Assembly (NCBI GenBank): GCA_009842325.1 | Contig: VYFQ01000019.1 | Location: 81,979 to 145,978 of the forward strand | DNA from: Acidimicrobiaceae bacterium | GTDB taxonomy: Bacteria > Actinomycetota > Acidimicrobiia > Acidimicrobiales > Aldehydirespiratoraceae | DNA length: 64,000 bases | Direction of reading: 5' to 3' | Shown: positions 1 through 8,786 of the stretch, one piece after another | Numbering within the stretch: position 1 is the first letter of the stretch | Layout of the letters: each line of letters opens with the position of its first letter | Notes under the pieces: model-generated | What the model saw: only the letters and a program-made list of their open reading frames with translations | Databases searched by the model: none | What the model was told of the DNA's origin: nothing | Position numbers and translations under genes: made by a program

Positions 1-817
1 AGTCGCGGGCTGTGTCCCAGAACAGACAACTCCGTTCGTGGTCGTTGAGTCCGCTCGTCATCGCGTTGGCCGCGTCGACGACGTCGCGGTAGGTGGCTGC
101 GAGCAGGCAGACGGGCCAGTCCGAGCCGAACATGGTCCTGTCGGGGCCGAAGCACTCAAGCACGACACCAGCGACGGGCACGAGATCCGCTGGGGTCCAG
201 GTTGTCCAGTCGGCCTCGGTAACCAGGCCGGAGAGCTTGCAGGCGACGTGGTCGAACCCGGCGAGCGTTCGGATCGACCGGGCCCAGTCGGTGAGATCTG
301 AGCCGATGGGCGGCTTGGCGCAATGGTCCAGCACTAGGCGTGTGGTGTCCTGTGTCGCCTGGGCCAAGTCGATAGCGGAGGCAAGCTGGTGGGGCTTGAC
401 CAGCAGGTCATAGGTGAGCCCGTGGTGGCCGAGACAGCGCACCGCTTCCACCACGGCATCCGCGCCTAGCCAGTTCGGGTCGGGCTCGGACTCGACCTGG
501 TGGCGGATCCCGACGAGGAGCTCGTCCTCGTGGGAGGCGGCAAGTTCGTCGAGTTGGTGGTTCACATCGTTGTGAAGGTCGAGCCAGCCCACCACGCCAG
601 CAATCAGGGGCTCAGCGGCGGCCATGTGCAGCATCTCGGCGGTCTCGTCGATGCTGGGCTCGGTCTGTACCACGATGGTGGCCCCCACCGGGGTGTCTTC
701 GACAGCGGCGCGCAGGTCAGCGGTGCCGAAGGCGCGGTTGATGGGCCAGTTCCGGTCCATCCACGTTTGAGGCCGCACGGACGGGTCCCACAGGTGATGG
801 TGGGCATCAATCCACAT
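1..817 (-). CDS. COG3618 amidohydrolase, probable L-fuconolactonase (3' end cut by window edge)
   Basis: Metal-dependent hydrolase of the amidohydrolase-2 family, members of which open sugar lactones such as L-fuconolactone. The frame runs from an ATG at 817 to the window edge without a stop, giving 272 residues. Probably only the last few are missing, because the family's late GSDWP motif and a terminal LFWDTARD stretch are already present. The start MWIDAHHHLWD holds the metal-binding His cluster (residues 6-8). The ATG overlaps the end of the upstream dehydrogenase gene by 11 bases, which suggests coupled translation. The order mutarotase, sugar dehydrogenase, lactonase matches the first steps of oxidative L-fucose degradation. 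The substrate is inferred from this context. Hydrolysis of another lactone is the alternative. Confidence 0.85.
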   Translation of the reverse strand, partial: MWIDAHHHLWDPSVRPQTWMDRNWPINRAFGTADLRAAVEDTPVGATIVVQTEPSIDETAEMLHMAAAEPLIAGVVGWLDLHNDVNHQLDELAASHEDELLVGIRHQVESEPDPNWLGADAVVEAVRCLGHHGLTYDLLVKPHQLASAIDLAQATQDTTRLVLDHCAKPPIGSDLTDWARSIRTLAGFDHVACKLSGLVTEADWTTWTPADLVPVAGVVLECFGPDRTMFGSDWPVCLLAATYRDVVDAANAMTSGLNDHERSCLFWDTARD

Positions 818-1775
818 CGTCTGCCTCGTTGATGATCCCGTCGAGCGCTGCCCACAGGTCATCGGGGACAACGGTGTAGGCGTGGGACCAGTTCTCGGCA
901 GCCTCGGCCCCGCTGCGCGCTCCGAGCAGCACAGTACCCACGCCTGGGTGGCGGACGACGAACTGGACCGCCGCCGCGGCAAGCGGCACGCCGAAGCTGT
1001 TGCACACCGCTTGGAGCCGGCGGGCCCGGTCCACGATCTCCGCCGGGGCGACTGCGTAGTCGAAGTGCGGGTTGGTCTCGACAGCGGCAAGGATCCCGGA
1101 GTTATAGACGCCTGCGGCGATCACATGGACGCCCCGGGCCATGGCCGCGCTGAAGAGCGCCTGATCCGCAGATTGGTCCAGCAGTGTGTAGCGGCCTGCG
1201 ATCAGCACAGTGTCGATGTCGGTGTCGGTCACGAACCGGGTCAGGAGACCGGACTCGTTCATGCCCACGCCGATTGCACCGATCAAACCCTCATCACGTA
1301 GCCGTTCCAAGGCCGGGTAGGCCTCCTCCAAGGCTTGCCGGGCGTGGGCGTCGGGATCATGGATGAACACGATGTCGACATAGGAGCGGCCCAGTCGCTG
1401 GAGGCTCGCGTCGAGTGATCGGCGCACCCCGTCGGCGGAGAAGTCCCACGTCATTGCGCCGCTGTCGCCGGCGAACATGTCACCTTCGGGCCTCGGCGCG
1501 TCCTCATCGACGAGGCGACCGACCTTGGTTGACACCGCAACCCTGGCGTCGCAATCCTGCAGTCCGCGGCCGAGGGCCCGCTCGGCCGCGCCGTACCCGT
1601 ATAGGGGCGCGGTATCGAAGTACCGGTAGCCGACCTCCACCGCCTCCGCCACCGCGGCGGCCGCGTCAGTGAGTGATACCGCCGCGTAGAGACCTCCCAG
1701 CGGCGCAGTACCTAGGCCGACAGCCGGCAGCAGCGAGGTTCCCGCCCCACACTGAGCAGCATCGCTCGCCGTCAA
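807..1775 (-). CDS. Aldo-keto reductase, probable L-fucose (D-threo-aldose) 1-dehydrogenase
   Basis: Cytosolic NAD(P)-dependent oxidoreductase of 322 residues that would oxidise L-fucose to its lactone. The AKR tetrad is visible: D54 and Y59 in YFDTAPLYGYG, K84 in STKVG, and H139 in VFIHDPD. The N-terminal GLGTAPLGGLY matches the D-threo-aldose dehydrogenase branch. The frame stays open upstream to 1940, but that part overlaps fucU and looks nothing like an AKR. I therefore place the start at the TTG at 1775, five bases past the fucU stop. It sits between fucU and a COG3618 lactonase, which supports fucose as substrate. A pyridoxal or other aldose dehydrogenase of the same family cannot be excluded from sequence alone. 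Confidence 0.85.
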   Translation of the reverse strand: MTASDAAQCGAGTSLLPAVGLGTAPLGGLYAAVSLTDAAAAVAEAVEVGYRYFDTAPLYGYGAAERALGRGLQDCDARVAVSTKVGRLVDEDAPRPEGDMFAGDSGAMTWDFSADGVRRSLDASLQRLGRSYVDIVFIHDPDAHARQALEEAYPALERLRDEGLIGAIGVGMNESGLLTRFVTDTDIDTVLIAGRYTLLDQSADQALFSAAMARGVHVIAAGVYNSGILAAVETNPHFDYAVAPAEIVDRARRLQAVCNSFGVPLAAAAVQFVVRHPGVGTVLLGARSGAEAAENWSHAYTVVPDDLWAALDGIINEADDVD

Positions 1776-1780
1776 TCGGC

Positions 1781-2197
1781 TCAGAGAACACCCTTGCAGA
1801 CTGTCACGTTCCCATAAGGACGCGACTCGCCTGTCTGCACGATGACAACGGCGGAACTGGTGTGATCGTAGAAGTCGTGCCGCTTGAGCCTCGCGACATG
1901 CTCGTCGGCTACCCCGGCGCGTCTGAGAACGGCTCTGCACTCAGAATGAACTTCGACCTCGCCGCGTGGTTCAGCCATCAACATGACGCTGGGCAGATCG
2001 TCGGTATCCACCGGAATGGCCGAGACTACGGCCTCAAGTGCTTCCGGTGTAGAACATCCCACAAGCCGGACGACCGGTGGGCCCAGGGAGCCCGCGGGGA
2101 AGTTGCGATCCACAACGGCTGCCACGTCCCCGTGCCCCATCTCGGCCAATGCCATGAGCAGTTCGGGGGACAATCGCGGGTCAACACCAATGATCAT
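1781..2197 (-). CDS. fucU: L-fucose mutarotase (RbsD/FucU family)
   Basis: Interconverts the anomers of L-fucose (family members also act on ribose), feeding the anomer-specific dehydrogenase next door. It has 138 residues, normal for FucU. The N-terminal SPELLMALAEMGHGD holds the catalytic His (H22), followed by VVDRNFPA. The C-terminal TGESRPYGN with Tyr is also typical. The ATG at 2197 is preceded by the Shine-Dalgarno AAGGAG (minus strand, 2202-2207). It is the first gene of a minus-strand operon with the aldo-keto reductase and the amidohydrolase. A palindromic operator lies just upstream. FucU is preferred over RbsD because of the close match in the two conserved blocks. Confidence 0.92.
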   Translation of the reverse strand: MIIGVDPRLSPELLMALAEMGHGDVAAVVDRNFPAGSLGPPVVRLVGCSTPEALEAVVSAIPVDTDDLPSVMLMAEPRGEVEVHSECRAVLRRAGVADEHVARLKRHDFYDHTSSAVVIVQTGESRPYGNVTVCKGVL

Positions 2198-2207
2198 CTG
2201 GCTCCTT

Positions 2208-2253
2208 AGTAAACGATTACTCGACTATAGAGCGTGTCGTACAGGAGCCGCAA
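2208..2253 (-). promoter_or_regulatory. fucU operon promoter with LacI-type operator
   Basis: On the minus strand TTGCGG (2253-2248) and TATAGT (2229-2224), 18 bases apart, form a plausible -35/-10 pair. The 14-bp near-palindrome AGTAAACGATTACT (2208-2221, only the central A/A positions mismatch) covers the expected transcription start. It has the CG-centred form of operators bound by LacI-family repressors. The Shine-Dalgarno of fucU follows directly at 2207-2202. The regulator itself is not evident here: the LacI gene at 9.8 kb has a different operator sequence upstream of it. Confidence 0.55.
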
Positions 2254-2351
2254 CCGAATCGATCTCGACCCACGAGTAGGTGGGCTCGGGGTTTACCATG
2301 GCCCGCATTGGCCGAGATCTAGAGGACTACGCGGGCGGGTAGGAAGACACC

Positions 2352-3161
2352 ATGTGCACGACCGGAGTGCTGAGGATCGGTGACGGCGATTACCTGCTGT
2401 TCAAGAACAAGGACTTCGGCCGGACCCACTTCGACGACCGGCTCGTCACCGAGCCAGGCGTCTTCGGCGTGCGTGGCGTGACCACCTGGGCCGGCACGGA
2501 CCCCGACCTCGACCAGTTCTCGGGGTTCTCCATCGGCGCCAACCAGCACGGGCTGCTGTGCTGCGACTCCAACGTGCGCACCCTTGACGGCCACGCCAAC
2601 TACGACGAGCTGACGGAGATCGCCCTGCGCGAGGGCCACGACGTCGATTCGGCCGTAGCGGCCGTGCAGGAGGCAGTCGAGTCGAAGCCCTACCTGTGGG
2701 CCAACTTGATCATGATCGACGCAGTCGCGGCTGCGGCGGTGGAGGTGCGGGGCGACCGGACCGAGGTAACCGAGCTCGCCGGTCCGGCGGCTCGCTCCAA
2801 CCACCACATCGCCCTCAAGCCTCACCCCGATGACGACGACACCGTCACCACCCAGAGGCGCCTGGCCTCGGCCCAGCGCAGGCTGGACGAAGCTGGCGGG
2901 ATCGACGACATCTTCGCCCTGCAGCGCTCCCACGACGACGGCGACACCGGCATCTGCAACCACCTGGGCTACCGGACCGTGTACTCCTACGTCCTGCGGC
3001 ACCGGGCGGGATCTACTTCGCTGCACGTGGCCCAGGGCCAGCCGTGCACCGAGCCCGAAGTGGTCGAATTGACCGTGCCTCTAGGCGCAGTCTGGTCCGC
3101 GGGCGCGGCGAGCGACTTCAGGAGTTCGTACCCGTCGGCTCAGGCCGTCAACGACCTCTGA
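2352..3161 (+). CDS. Ntn-hydrolase-like protein (acyltransferase/C45 peptidase-like)
   Basis: Protein of 269 residues starting MCTTG, so Met removal would expose Cys2 as an N-terminal nucleophile. This is typical of small Ntn hydrolases related to isopenicillin-N acyltransferase, carcinine hydrolase and acid-ceramidase-like enzymes. Other family-like blocks are LLFKNKDFG (residues 15-23), GFSIGANQHGLLCCDSNV (about 70-87, the usual glycine-rich strand plus Asn) and ARSNHHI in the second half. There is no signal peptide, so it should act in the cytosol on a small amide or acyl compound. It is transcribed away from the fuc operon and is followed by a hairpin before the ABC importer. The substrate cannot be told. 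Confidence 0.6.
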   Translation: MCTTGVLRIGDGDYLLFKNKDFGRTHFDDRLVTEPGVFGVRGVTTWAGTDPDLDQFSGFSIGANQHGLLCCDSNVRTLDGHANYDELTEIALREGHDVDSAVAAVQEAVESKPYLWANLIMIDAVAAAAVEVRGDRTEVTELAGPAARSNHHIALKPHPDDDDTVTTQRRLASAQRRLDEAGGIDDIFALQRSHDDGDTGICNHLGYRTVYSYVLRHRAGSTSLHVAQGQPCTEPEVVELTVPLGAVWSAGAASDFRSSYPSAQAVNDL

Positions 3162-3173
3162 AAGCGGAATCGC

Positions 3174-3202
3174 GACGGCGCCGGCCGCGACTAGTCGCCG
3201 TC
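3174..3202 (+). terminator. Weak hairpin between the Ntn-hydrolase gene and the importer
   Basis: GACGGCG (3174-3180) pairs with CGCCGTC (3196-3202) across a 15-base loop. There is no clear T-run after it, so termination is only a possibility. Confidence 0.3.
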
Positions 3203-3210
3203 TCACGATT

Positions 3211-3220
3211 TGGTATACGG
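3211..3220. promoter_or_regulatory. GTATAC-centred site upstream of the importer operon
   Basis: TGGTATACGG with a GTATAC core at 3213-3218, about 70 bases before the binding-protein start. Similar cores occur upstream of genes at 29121 and 59212. The form recalls operators of GntR (FCD) regulators. Function is inferred. Confidence 0.3.
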
Positions 3221-3287
3221 TTTCGGCTCCGGCCGTAGCCACACCGCGTCGGCCGCACACTCATCACTCTGGAAAAGGGGGCGTCCC

Positions 3288-5090
3288 ATGGGGACTTCGT
3301 GGATTAGAGACGAGTACGGGCCGGAGGTCGCCGAGCTCGCCGACCAGTACCAAGCCAACCAGCTCGACCGCCGGGCGTTCATGAAGCGCCTGGGTATGAC
3401 AGGCGTAGGAGTCGCGGCCGCGGCCAGCATCCTGGCCGCCTGCGGCGACGACGAGGAGGCCGCGCCCACCACCACCGCGGCCCCGGCCGAGCCGGCCGAC
3501 ACCGACGAGGCTCCGGCCACCACCGCGGCCCCGGAGGAGCCGGCCGCCACCGGCCCCACCTCGGGCGGCACCCTGCGAGAGGGCTACAACCGGGACGTCT
3601 CCAAGCACGACCCGCTCACCACCAACTGGTATGACCCGGCCTTCTTCGCCATCTACGAGGCCATCCTGTCGAACGACCCGTCGGGTGCCACCGTTCCCCA
3701 GTTCGCATCGGGCTTCTCTGTGTCCGACGACGGCCTCACCTACACCTTCGACATCCCCGAGGGCAAGATCTCGCACTCCGGGGGGACGATCGACGCCGAG
3801 GCGGTGGCCGAGTTCTACCGCTCGGTGCAGGCCTTCAGCTTCATCGCCGGGCTGGCCGCTCCGGTCGACACCTACGAGGCCGACGGCAACACCGTCGTCA
3901 TGAAGATGAAGAACGCCTGGGTGGGCGCCCTCGGCCCCCACAAGACCGGGTACTGGCGAATCCTCAACATCAACACCTGGAAGGACAGCTCCACCAACGC
4001 CGACGGCACGCTGAACCCCGAGTCCACCTACGGGACCGAGTTCGCCGACGGCACCGGTCCGTTCACCCACGAGGAGTGGGTGCCGGGCAGCCACGTGCTG
4101 GTGAACCGCTGGGCCGACTACCCCGGGTCGAACACCCCGTTCTTCGAGAACAAGGGGCCGGCCTACCTCGACGCCATCCGCTGGACGGTCATAACCGAGG
4201 AGGGCCAGCGGGCCACCCAGCTCGAGAACGGCGACATCGACACGCTGATCAACCCGGCCCACATCGACATCTCCAGGCTGGAGAACAACTCCGACCTGAC
4301 GGTGATCCGCCATCCCGAGTGGTCGGGCTTCCACCTCACCATGAACCGCGACTACCCCGAGCTGTTCGGCGACGTGCTCACCCGCCAGGCCCTGTCTCAC
4401 GCACTGGACCGCGAGGGCATGGTCAACGCCATCCTGGCCGGCAACGGAGCAGCCACCTACGGGCCGTTCCCCACCACCGACCGCAACTACGACCCGGCTG
4501 TAGAGCAGTTCAACCAGTTCGACGTGGATCTGGCCAACTCGAAGCTCGACGAGGCCGGCTGGGTGATGGGTGACGACGGCGTGCGGGAGCGCGACGGCGC
4601 ACGCTTCGAGTTCCGCTACCTGGTCGAGGACGAGTCGGTGCAGAAGAACGTCGCCGCCGCGGTGTCGGCCCAGTTCGCCAAGATCGGCGTGCGGGCCAAC
4701 CTCAACGTCGTCGACCGCGGACTCGCCTTCACCGAGACGAGCCAGCCCGGCCGCGGCTCGGTGGAGATGTCGCTGTTCTTCTGGCTGTGGCCCATCCCCA
4801 TCGATGTGCTCACCCTGTTCGGCGGGTCGCAGTTCATCCCGGTGCCGAACTTCTCGCACGCGGTCGAGCCCCGCATCGACGACGCCATCGCCGCGTGGCA
4901 GGTGTCGAGCAACGACGCTGAGGCCCAAGCCGCGGCGTCGGAGTTCCAGCTGGCCTGGGCCGAGCAGCTGCCCTTCCTGCCGATCATGAACCAGAACGCC
5001 ACCTTCGTGCACCACAACAAGGTGCACGGCTGGCAGCCGTTCGTGTGGAACCTCTACCCGTACTACAACGACACGTGGATCGAGGGCTAG
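3288..5090 (+). CDS. ABC importer substrate-binding lipoprotein, family 5 (peptide/opine type)
   Basis: Extracytoplasmic solute-binding protein of 600 residues for a Dpp/Opp-type ABC importer. The start is the ATG at 3288, preceded by GGAAAAGGGGG; the open frame upstream to 3210 is not needed. A Tat signal (DRRAFMKRLG, residues 29-38) leads into a lipobox ILAAC, then a Pro/Ala/Thr-rich linker (PTTTAAPAEPA...). The body shows SBP_bac_5 features: LTYTFDIPEGKISHSGG with the usual 'DGLTYTF' block, a long ligand-binding region and the C-terminal QLPFLPI stretch. Two permeases and an ATPase follow in the same direction. The ligand is not determined; peptides, opines or oligosaccharides are all possible in this family. 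Confidence 0.88.
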   Translation: MGTSWIRDEYGPEVAELADQYQANQLDRRAFMKRLGMTGVGVAAAASILAACGDDEEAAPTTTAAPAEPADTDEAPATTAAPEEPAATGPTSGGTLREGYNRDVSKHDPLTTNWYDPAFFAIYEAILSNDPSGATVPQFASGFSVSDDGLTYTFDIPEGKISHSGGTIDAEAVAEFYRSVQAFSFIAGLAAPVDTYEADGNTVVMKMKNAWVGALGPHKTGYWRILNINTWKDSSTNADGTLNPESTYGTEFADGTGPFTHEEWVPGSHVLVNRWADYPGSNTPFFENKGPAYLDAIRWTVITEEGQRATQLENGDIDTLINPAHIDISRLENNSDLTVIRHPEWSGFHLTMNRDYPELFGDVLTRQALSHALDREGMVNAILAGNGAATYGPFPTTDRNYDPAVEQFNQFDVDLANSKLDEAGWVMGDDGVRERDGARFEFRYLVEDESVQKNVAAAVSAQFAKIGVRANLNVVDRGLAFTETSQPGRGSVEMSLFFWLWPIPIDVLTLFGGSQFIPVPNFSHAVEPRIDDAIAAWQVSSNDAEAQAAASEFQLAWAEQLPFLPIMNQNATFVHHNKVHGWQPFVWNLYPYYNDTWIEG

Positions 5091-5140
5091 ACGGCACAGA
5101 AGGCCTAGAACCAGAGCCTGCATCAAAGCGCGGCGGCGCC

Positions 5141-6100
5141 GTGACCGCCGCCACCGAGGGCGCAGGATCGGCCGTCGCGGCGCGGCGGCTCGACTGGGAG
5201 GACCGGCTCCTCGAGCTGGAGGAGGCCCAGCACATCGGCAGCATGCGGCGCAGCCTGCGCCGCATGCGCCACAACCGGCTGCTGCTGCTGGGCTCGGCCC
5301 TCGGCGTGGTCGTACTGGCCGCGGGGATCTTGGGGCCGTGGATCACCGGCGGCGACTACGTCTCCCAGGACTACTCGGCCATCCACCTCAAGCCGCTCAG
5401 CGACGGGCACATCTTCGGCACGGACGCCCTCGGACGGGATATGGCGGTTAGGGTCTTCGTGGGCATCAGAGTGAGCCTGACGGTGGCCGCCGGAGTCACG
5501 GTGCTGGCGCTGATAGCCGGCATCGTGCTGGGCATGCTGGCCGGCTACCTGCGGGGCTGGACCGACCGCACGATCGGGGGGGCCGTCGACTTCATCTGGG
5601 GTTTCCCGCTGATCCTGCTGGCCGTGCTGTTCGTCGGAGGGATGGGCGGCGGGCTATTCCCAGTGATCCTGGCGGTGGGGCTGGTCAACACCGCGGCCAT
5701 CGCCAGGGTGGTGCGGGGCGAGGTGCTGACCCTGTCGCAGCGGGAGTTCGTGGAGGCGGCCCGGGCCGGCGGCTACTCGTCCATGCGCATCATGTGGCGC
5801 CACATCTTCCCCAACATCCTGGCCCCCGCATTCGTGCTGGCGTCCTACTACGTGGCCGTGGCGGTGATCGCCGAGGCCGCCCTGTCGTTCATCGGCCTGG
5901 GCGCCCAGCCCCCCACCCCGAGCCTGGGGCAGATGGTGGCCGACGGCCGCAACTTCCTGCGGCTCAACCACTGGGAGTCGACCATCCCCGGCATCGCCAT
6001 CGTGCTGGTGGTGCTGTCGGTGAGCCTCATCGGCGACGGGCTGCGCGACGTGTTCGACCCCCGCCTGCGCCACGAGGCCAAGTCGGTGGACGAGCAATGA
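5141..6100 (+). CDS. ABC transporter permease, DppC/OppC type
   Basis: Inner-membrane permease of 319 residues for the family-5 importer. After a polar N-terminus (about 55 residues), a first membrane span (LLLLGSALGVVVLAAGIL) and the family's FGTDALGRDM motif, four or five more spans follow. The EAA loop EAARAGGYSSMRIMWRHIFPN contacts the ATPase. SFIGLGAQPPTPSLGQM is the diagnostic OppC C-terminal block. I chose the GTG at 5141; the frame is open to 5045 but that overlaps the binding-protein gene. It lies between the binding protein and the DppB-type permease, in the unusual order SBP-C-B-D. Confidence 0.88.
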   Translation: MTAATEGAGSAVAARRLDWEDRLLELEEAQHIGSMRRSLRRMRHNRLLLLGSALGVVVLAAGILGPWITGGDYVSQDYSAIHLKPLSDGHIFGTDALGRDMAVRVFVGIRVSLTVAAGVTVLALIAGIVLGMLAGYLRGWTDRTIGGAVDFIWGFPLILLAVLFVGGMGGGLFPVILAVGLVNTAAIARVVRGEVLTLSQREFVEAARAGGYSSMRIMWRHIFPNILAPAFVLASYYVAVAVIAEAALSFIGLGAQPPTPSLGQMVADGRNFLRLNHWESTIPGIAIVLVVLSVSLIGDGLRDVFDPRLRHEAKSVDEQ

Positions 6101-6119
6101 ACGCCCGAGGAGCCACCCG

Positions 6120-7037
6120 ATGAAGCGCATCGCGGCCCGCTCTGTCTACACGCTCATCGTGTTGCTGCTGTCGTCGATCGCGGTCTTCTACGCCATCCGG
6201 CTCTCGGGCGGCGACGCGGTGTCGGCCCGGCTGCCCGCGTCGGCCTCCTACGAGGAGCGCGAGGAGTTCCGGGAGCTGCTGGGCCTCAACGACCCGGTCC
6301 ACGAGCAGTACTTCCGCTACATGGGCCGCCTGCTCACCTTCGACCTGGGCAAGTCGCTCACCAACAACGCCGACATCTTCGACATGCTCACCCACCACGG
6401 CAAGAACAGCCTGATACTGGGCGCGGCCGCCTTCGGGCTGGTGTTCGCCATCGGGGTGCCGTTGGGCATCCTGGCCGCGGTCAGACGCAACAGCTGGGCC
6501 GACGGCTCGGTGATGACGTTCTCGGTGGCCGGCATGGCCGTGCCCAACTTCTGGCTGGCCCTGCTGACGGTGTGGTTATTCGCGTCCACGCTGGGGTGGC
6601 TGCCGTCGGCCGGGTGCTGCAGCTTCAAGCAGTTGATCCTGCCCGCGGTGGTGCTGGCCATGGAGGGGATCGCCCTGACCGTGAGGATGACTCGCTCGGC
6701 CATGCTTGAAAACCTCGGCCAGGACTTCGTGCGGACGCTACGGGCGGGCGGCCTCTCGGAGGCGAGCATCATCGGCAAGCACGTGCTGCGCAACGCCATG
6801 GTGCCCATCATCTCGCTGGCCGGCCTGCGGATCGGCCAGATCGTCGGCTACGCGCTGGTGGTGGAGACGATCTTCGGCTGGCCCGGCCTGGGCCAGGTGC
6901 TGGTGAACGCGGTGCTGAGGCGCGACTACCCGGTGGCCCAGTTCTTCTCGCTGGTGCTGATCGCCATCGTGGTGCTGAGCAACTGGGCAGCCGACGTCGG
7001 CTACACCGTGGCCAACCCCAGGCTGCGCAAGTCATGA
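6120..7037 (+). CDS. ABC transporter permease, DppB/OppB type
   Basis: Second membrane subunit of the importer, 305 residues. An N-terminal span (LIVLLLSSIAVFYAIRL) is followed by the RLPASASYEEREE periplasmic part and further spans. The EAA-type loop RTLRAGGLSEASIIGKHVLRNA and the OppB C-terminal block VVETIFGWPGLGQ are clear. Its stop overlaps the ATG of the ATPase gene (ATGA at 7034-7037), so the two are coupled. The spacing to the DppC-type gene is 19 bases. Together they make the heterodimeric pore. Confidence 0.9.
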   Translation: MKRIAARSVYTLIVLLLSSIAVFYAIRLSGGDAVSARLPASASYEEREEFRELLGLNDPVHEQYFRYMGRLLTFDLGKSLTNNADIFDMLTHHGKNSLILGAAAFGLVFAIGVPLGILAAVRRNSWADGSVMTFSVAGMAVPNFWLALLTVWLFASTLGWLPSAGCCSFKQLILPAVVLAMEGIALTVRMTRSAMLENLGQDFVRTLRAGGLSEASIIGKHVLRNAMVPIISLAGLRIGQIVGYALVVETIFGWPGLGQVLVNAVLRRDYPVAQFFSLVLIAIVVLSNWAADVGYTVANPRLRKS

Positions 7038-8056
7038 GCGCCGCAACGACCACGACCGGAGCTGCGGCTGCTGCCAACGGCTCGACCGATGCACCGGTTC
7101 TGTCGGTCCGCAATCTCCACACCGCGGTGGCCACCCCGGAGGGCTCCTTCGATGTGGTCCGCGACGTGTCCTTCGACATCCAACCGAATGAGGTGCTGTG
7201 CCTGGTGGGCGAGAGCGGGTGCGGCAAAACGATCACCGCGCTGTCGATCATGCGGCTGCTGCCCACACCGCCGGTGCGGATCACCTCCGGTGAGATCGTC
7301 TTCGACGGAACCGACCTCACCGAGCTGCCCGAGCGCCGGGTCCGCGACGTGCGCTCGGAGCGCATCTCGATGATCTTCCAGGATCCGCTGACATCGCTCG
7401 ATCCGGTGTTCACAGTGGGCCAGGTGATGACCGAGGTGATCCGCACTCACCGGGACGCCACCAAGGCCGAGGCCCGCGACATGAGCGTCGAGATCCTGCG
7501 CGCCGTCGGCCTGCCCGCCCCCACCGAGCGCTTCGACTCCTACCCCCACGAGCTGTCGGGCGGGATGCGACAGCGGGTGATGATCGCCACCGCCCTGGTG
7601 CTGGACCCCGAGATCCTCATCGCCGACGAGCCCACCACCGCGCTCGATGTGACCGTGCAGGCCCAGATCCTCGAGCGGCTGCGCTCCGAGCAGCAGGACC
7701 GCCACATGTCGATGCTGCTCATCACCCACGACCTGGCCGTGGTGGCATCAATCGCCGACCGGGTGGCCGTGATGTACGCGGGCGAGATCGTGGAGGAGGC
7801 CCCGGTGGACGAGCTGTTCTCCAACCCGCGCCATCCCTACACCCAGGGCCTGCTGCGGGCCCTGCCCCACGCCAGTCGCAAGCGCCGGGAACTGGTCCCG
7901 ATCCCGGGACTGGTCCCGCCCATGCAGATGATGCCTCCCGGCTGCCGCTTCGCCCCCCGCTGCCCGCACGCGCTGGAGCAGTGCTGGACCGACCATCCCC
8001 CCCACGAGGTGGAGGCCGGAGTGGGGTTCCGCTGCTTCAACCCCCAGCCGTTCTGA
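7034..8056 (+). CDS. ABC transporter ATP-binding protein, DppD/OppD type
   Basis: Cytosolic ATPase subunit of 340 residues. Walker A GESGCGKT (K65), Q-loop QDPLTSLDP, signature LSGGMRQRV, Walker [13 protein letters not shown] and switch LLITHDL are all present. The C-terminal extension with [12 protein letters not shown] and Cys-rich [15 protein letters not shown] is the oligopeptide-transporter C-terminal domain that often carries a 4Fe-4S cluster. It overlaps the permease by four bases. OppD-type ATPases normally work with an OppF-type partner. None follows here, but one is encoded at 22255-23334. Confidence 0.92.
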   Translation: MSAATTTTGAAAAANGSTDAPVLSVRNLHTAVATPEGSFDVVRDVSFDIQPNEVLCLVGESGCGKTITALSIMRLLPTPPVRITSGEIVFDGTDLTELPERRVRDVRSERISMIFQDPLTSLDPVFTVGQVMTEVIRTHRDATKAEARDMSVEILRAVGLPAPTERFDSYPHELSGGMRQRVMIATALVLDPEILIADEPTTALDVTVQAQILERLRSEQQDRHMSMLLITHDLAVVASIADRVAVMYAGEIVEEAPVDELFSNPRHPYTQGLLRALPHASRKRRELVPIPGLVPPMQMMPPGCRFAPRCPHALEQCWTDHPPHEVEAGVGFRCFNPQPF

Positions 8057-8068
8057 CGGCGGGCTGAC

Positions 8069-8761
8069 ATGGCGCCATCGAAACCCTTTCCGATCGAGAT
8101 CGCCCTGGCTGACGGGACGGTGCTGCGGGGGATCGAGCATCCTGCCGACGGACCGCCGCTGCTGTTCGTGCACGACCTCGGCGAAGACCTGGACGCCTGG
8201 GGTTCGGTGGCGCCCGCAGTGAGGTCGGAGGGCTTCCGGGTGATCTGCCTGGAGCTGCGGGGCCACGGCCTGTCCGACGGCGAGCCCGACCCGTCCGCCA
8301 CCGTCAATGACATGACCGGCGCGCTGGCCGAGGTGCAGGGTGCCTTCGGCCCCTGCGGGCTGGTGGTCCACGGGACCGCGGCCGGTGCCGCCTTCGAGTT
8401 GGGCAGCGAGCACGGAGCCCCGGTCCATGCCGTGATCAGCCCCGCGCCCGGACCGGGCGACGCGGATAGCGGCAACGACGGCATCGGATCGGTCCCCTCT
8501 ATGCGGGTGCTGTTCACCGGCGCCCACGACGAGCCCGTCCATGAGCATGTGCGAACGAGCCATTCGAAGATGCGAGGCCAGAACATGTGGATCTCTACGG
8601 GCACCGCGTTGCGCGGACCGACCCTGCTACAGGAGCACCCTCACCTTGTGGAGCAGCTGGTGATGTTCATGCGCCGGCACCTCACGGCCTACCACCTCGC
8701 CTGGATCGCCGAGCAGACCGCTCACGGGCAAGACTCCGAAGAACAAGGCACTGACGAGTAG
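8069..8761 (+). CDS. Alpha/beta-hydrolase-fold protein lacking a clear nucleophile
   Basis: Protein of 230 residues with the alpha/beta-hydrolase layout: PPLLFVHDLGEDLDAW (oxyanion strand, residues 27-42), LELRGHGLSDG (residues 62-72), and a late FTGAHDEP that could supply the acid. At the nucleophile elbow, where G-x-S-x-G is expected, it reads VVHGTAAG with no Ser, Cys or Asp, so hydrolysis by the usual route is unlikely. It sits 12 bases after the importer ATPase and 25 before an amidohydrolase, so it is probably part of that operon. It may have become a binding protein or catalyse a non-hydrolytic reaction. I cannot name a substrate. Confidence 0.6.
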   Translation: MAPSKPFPIEIALADGTVLRGIEHPADGPPLLFVHDLGEDLDAWGSVAPAVRSEGFRVICLELRGHGLSDGEPDPSATVNDMTGALAEVQGAFGPCGLVVHGTAAGAAFELGSEHGAPVHAVISPAPGPGDADSGNDGIGSVPSMRVLFTGAHDEPVHEHVRTSHSKMRGQNMWISTGTALRGPTLLQEHPHLVEQLVMFMRRHLTAYHLAWIAEQTAHGQDSEEQGTDE

Positions 8762-8786
8762 CGGACGAACAGAAAGGCAAGAAGCC

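Noticed and set aside
2352..3161. Possible link of the Ntn-hydrolase gene to beta-lactam metabolism
   Set aside because: Only the N-terminal Cys and fold blocks are shared with acyltransferases; no other antibiotic gene is near.
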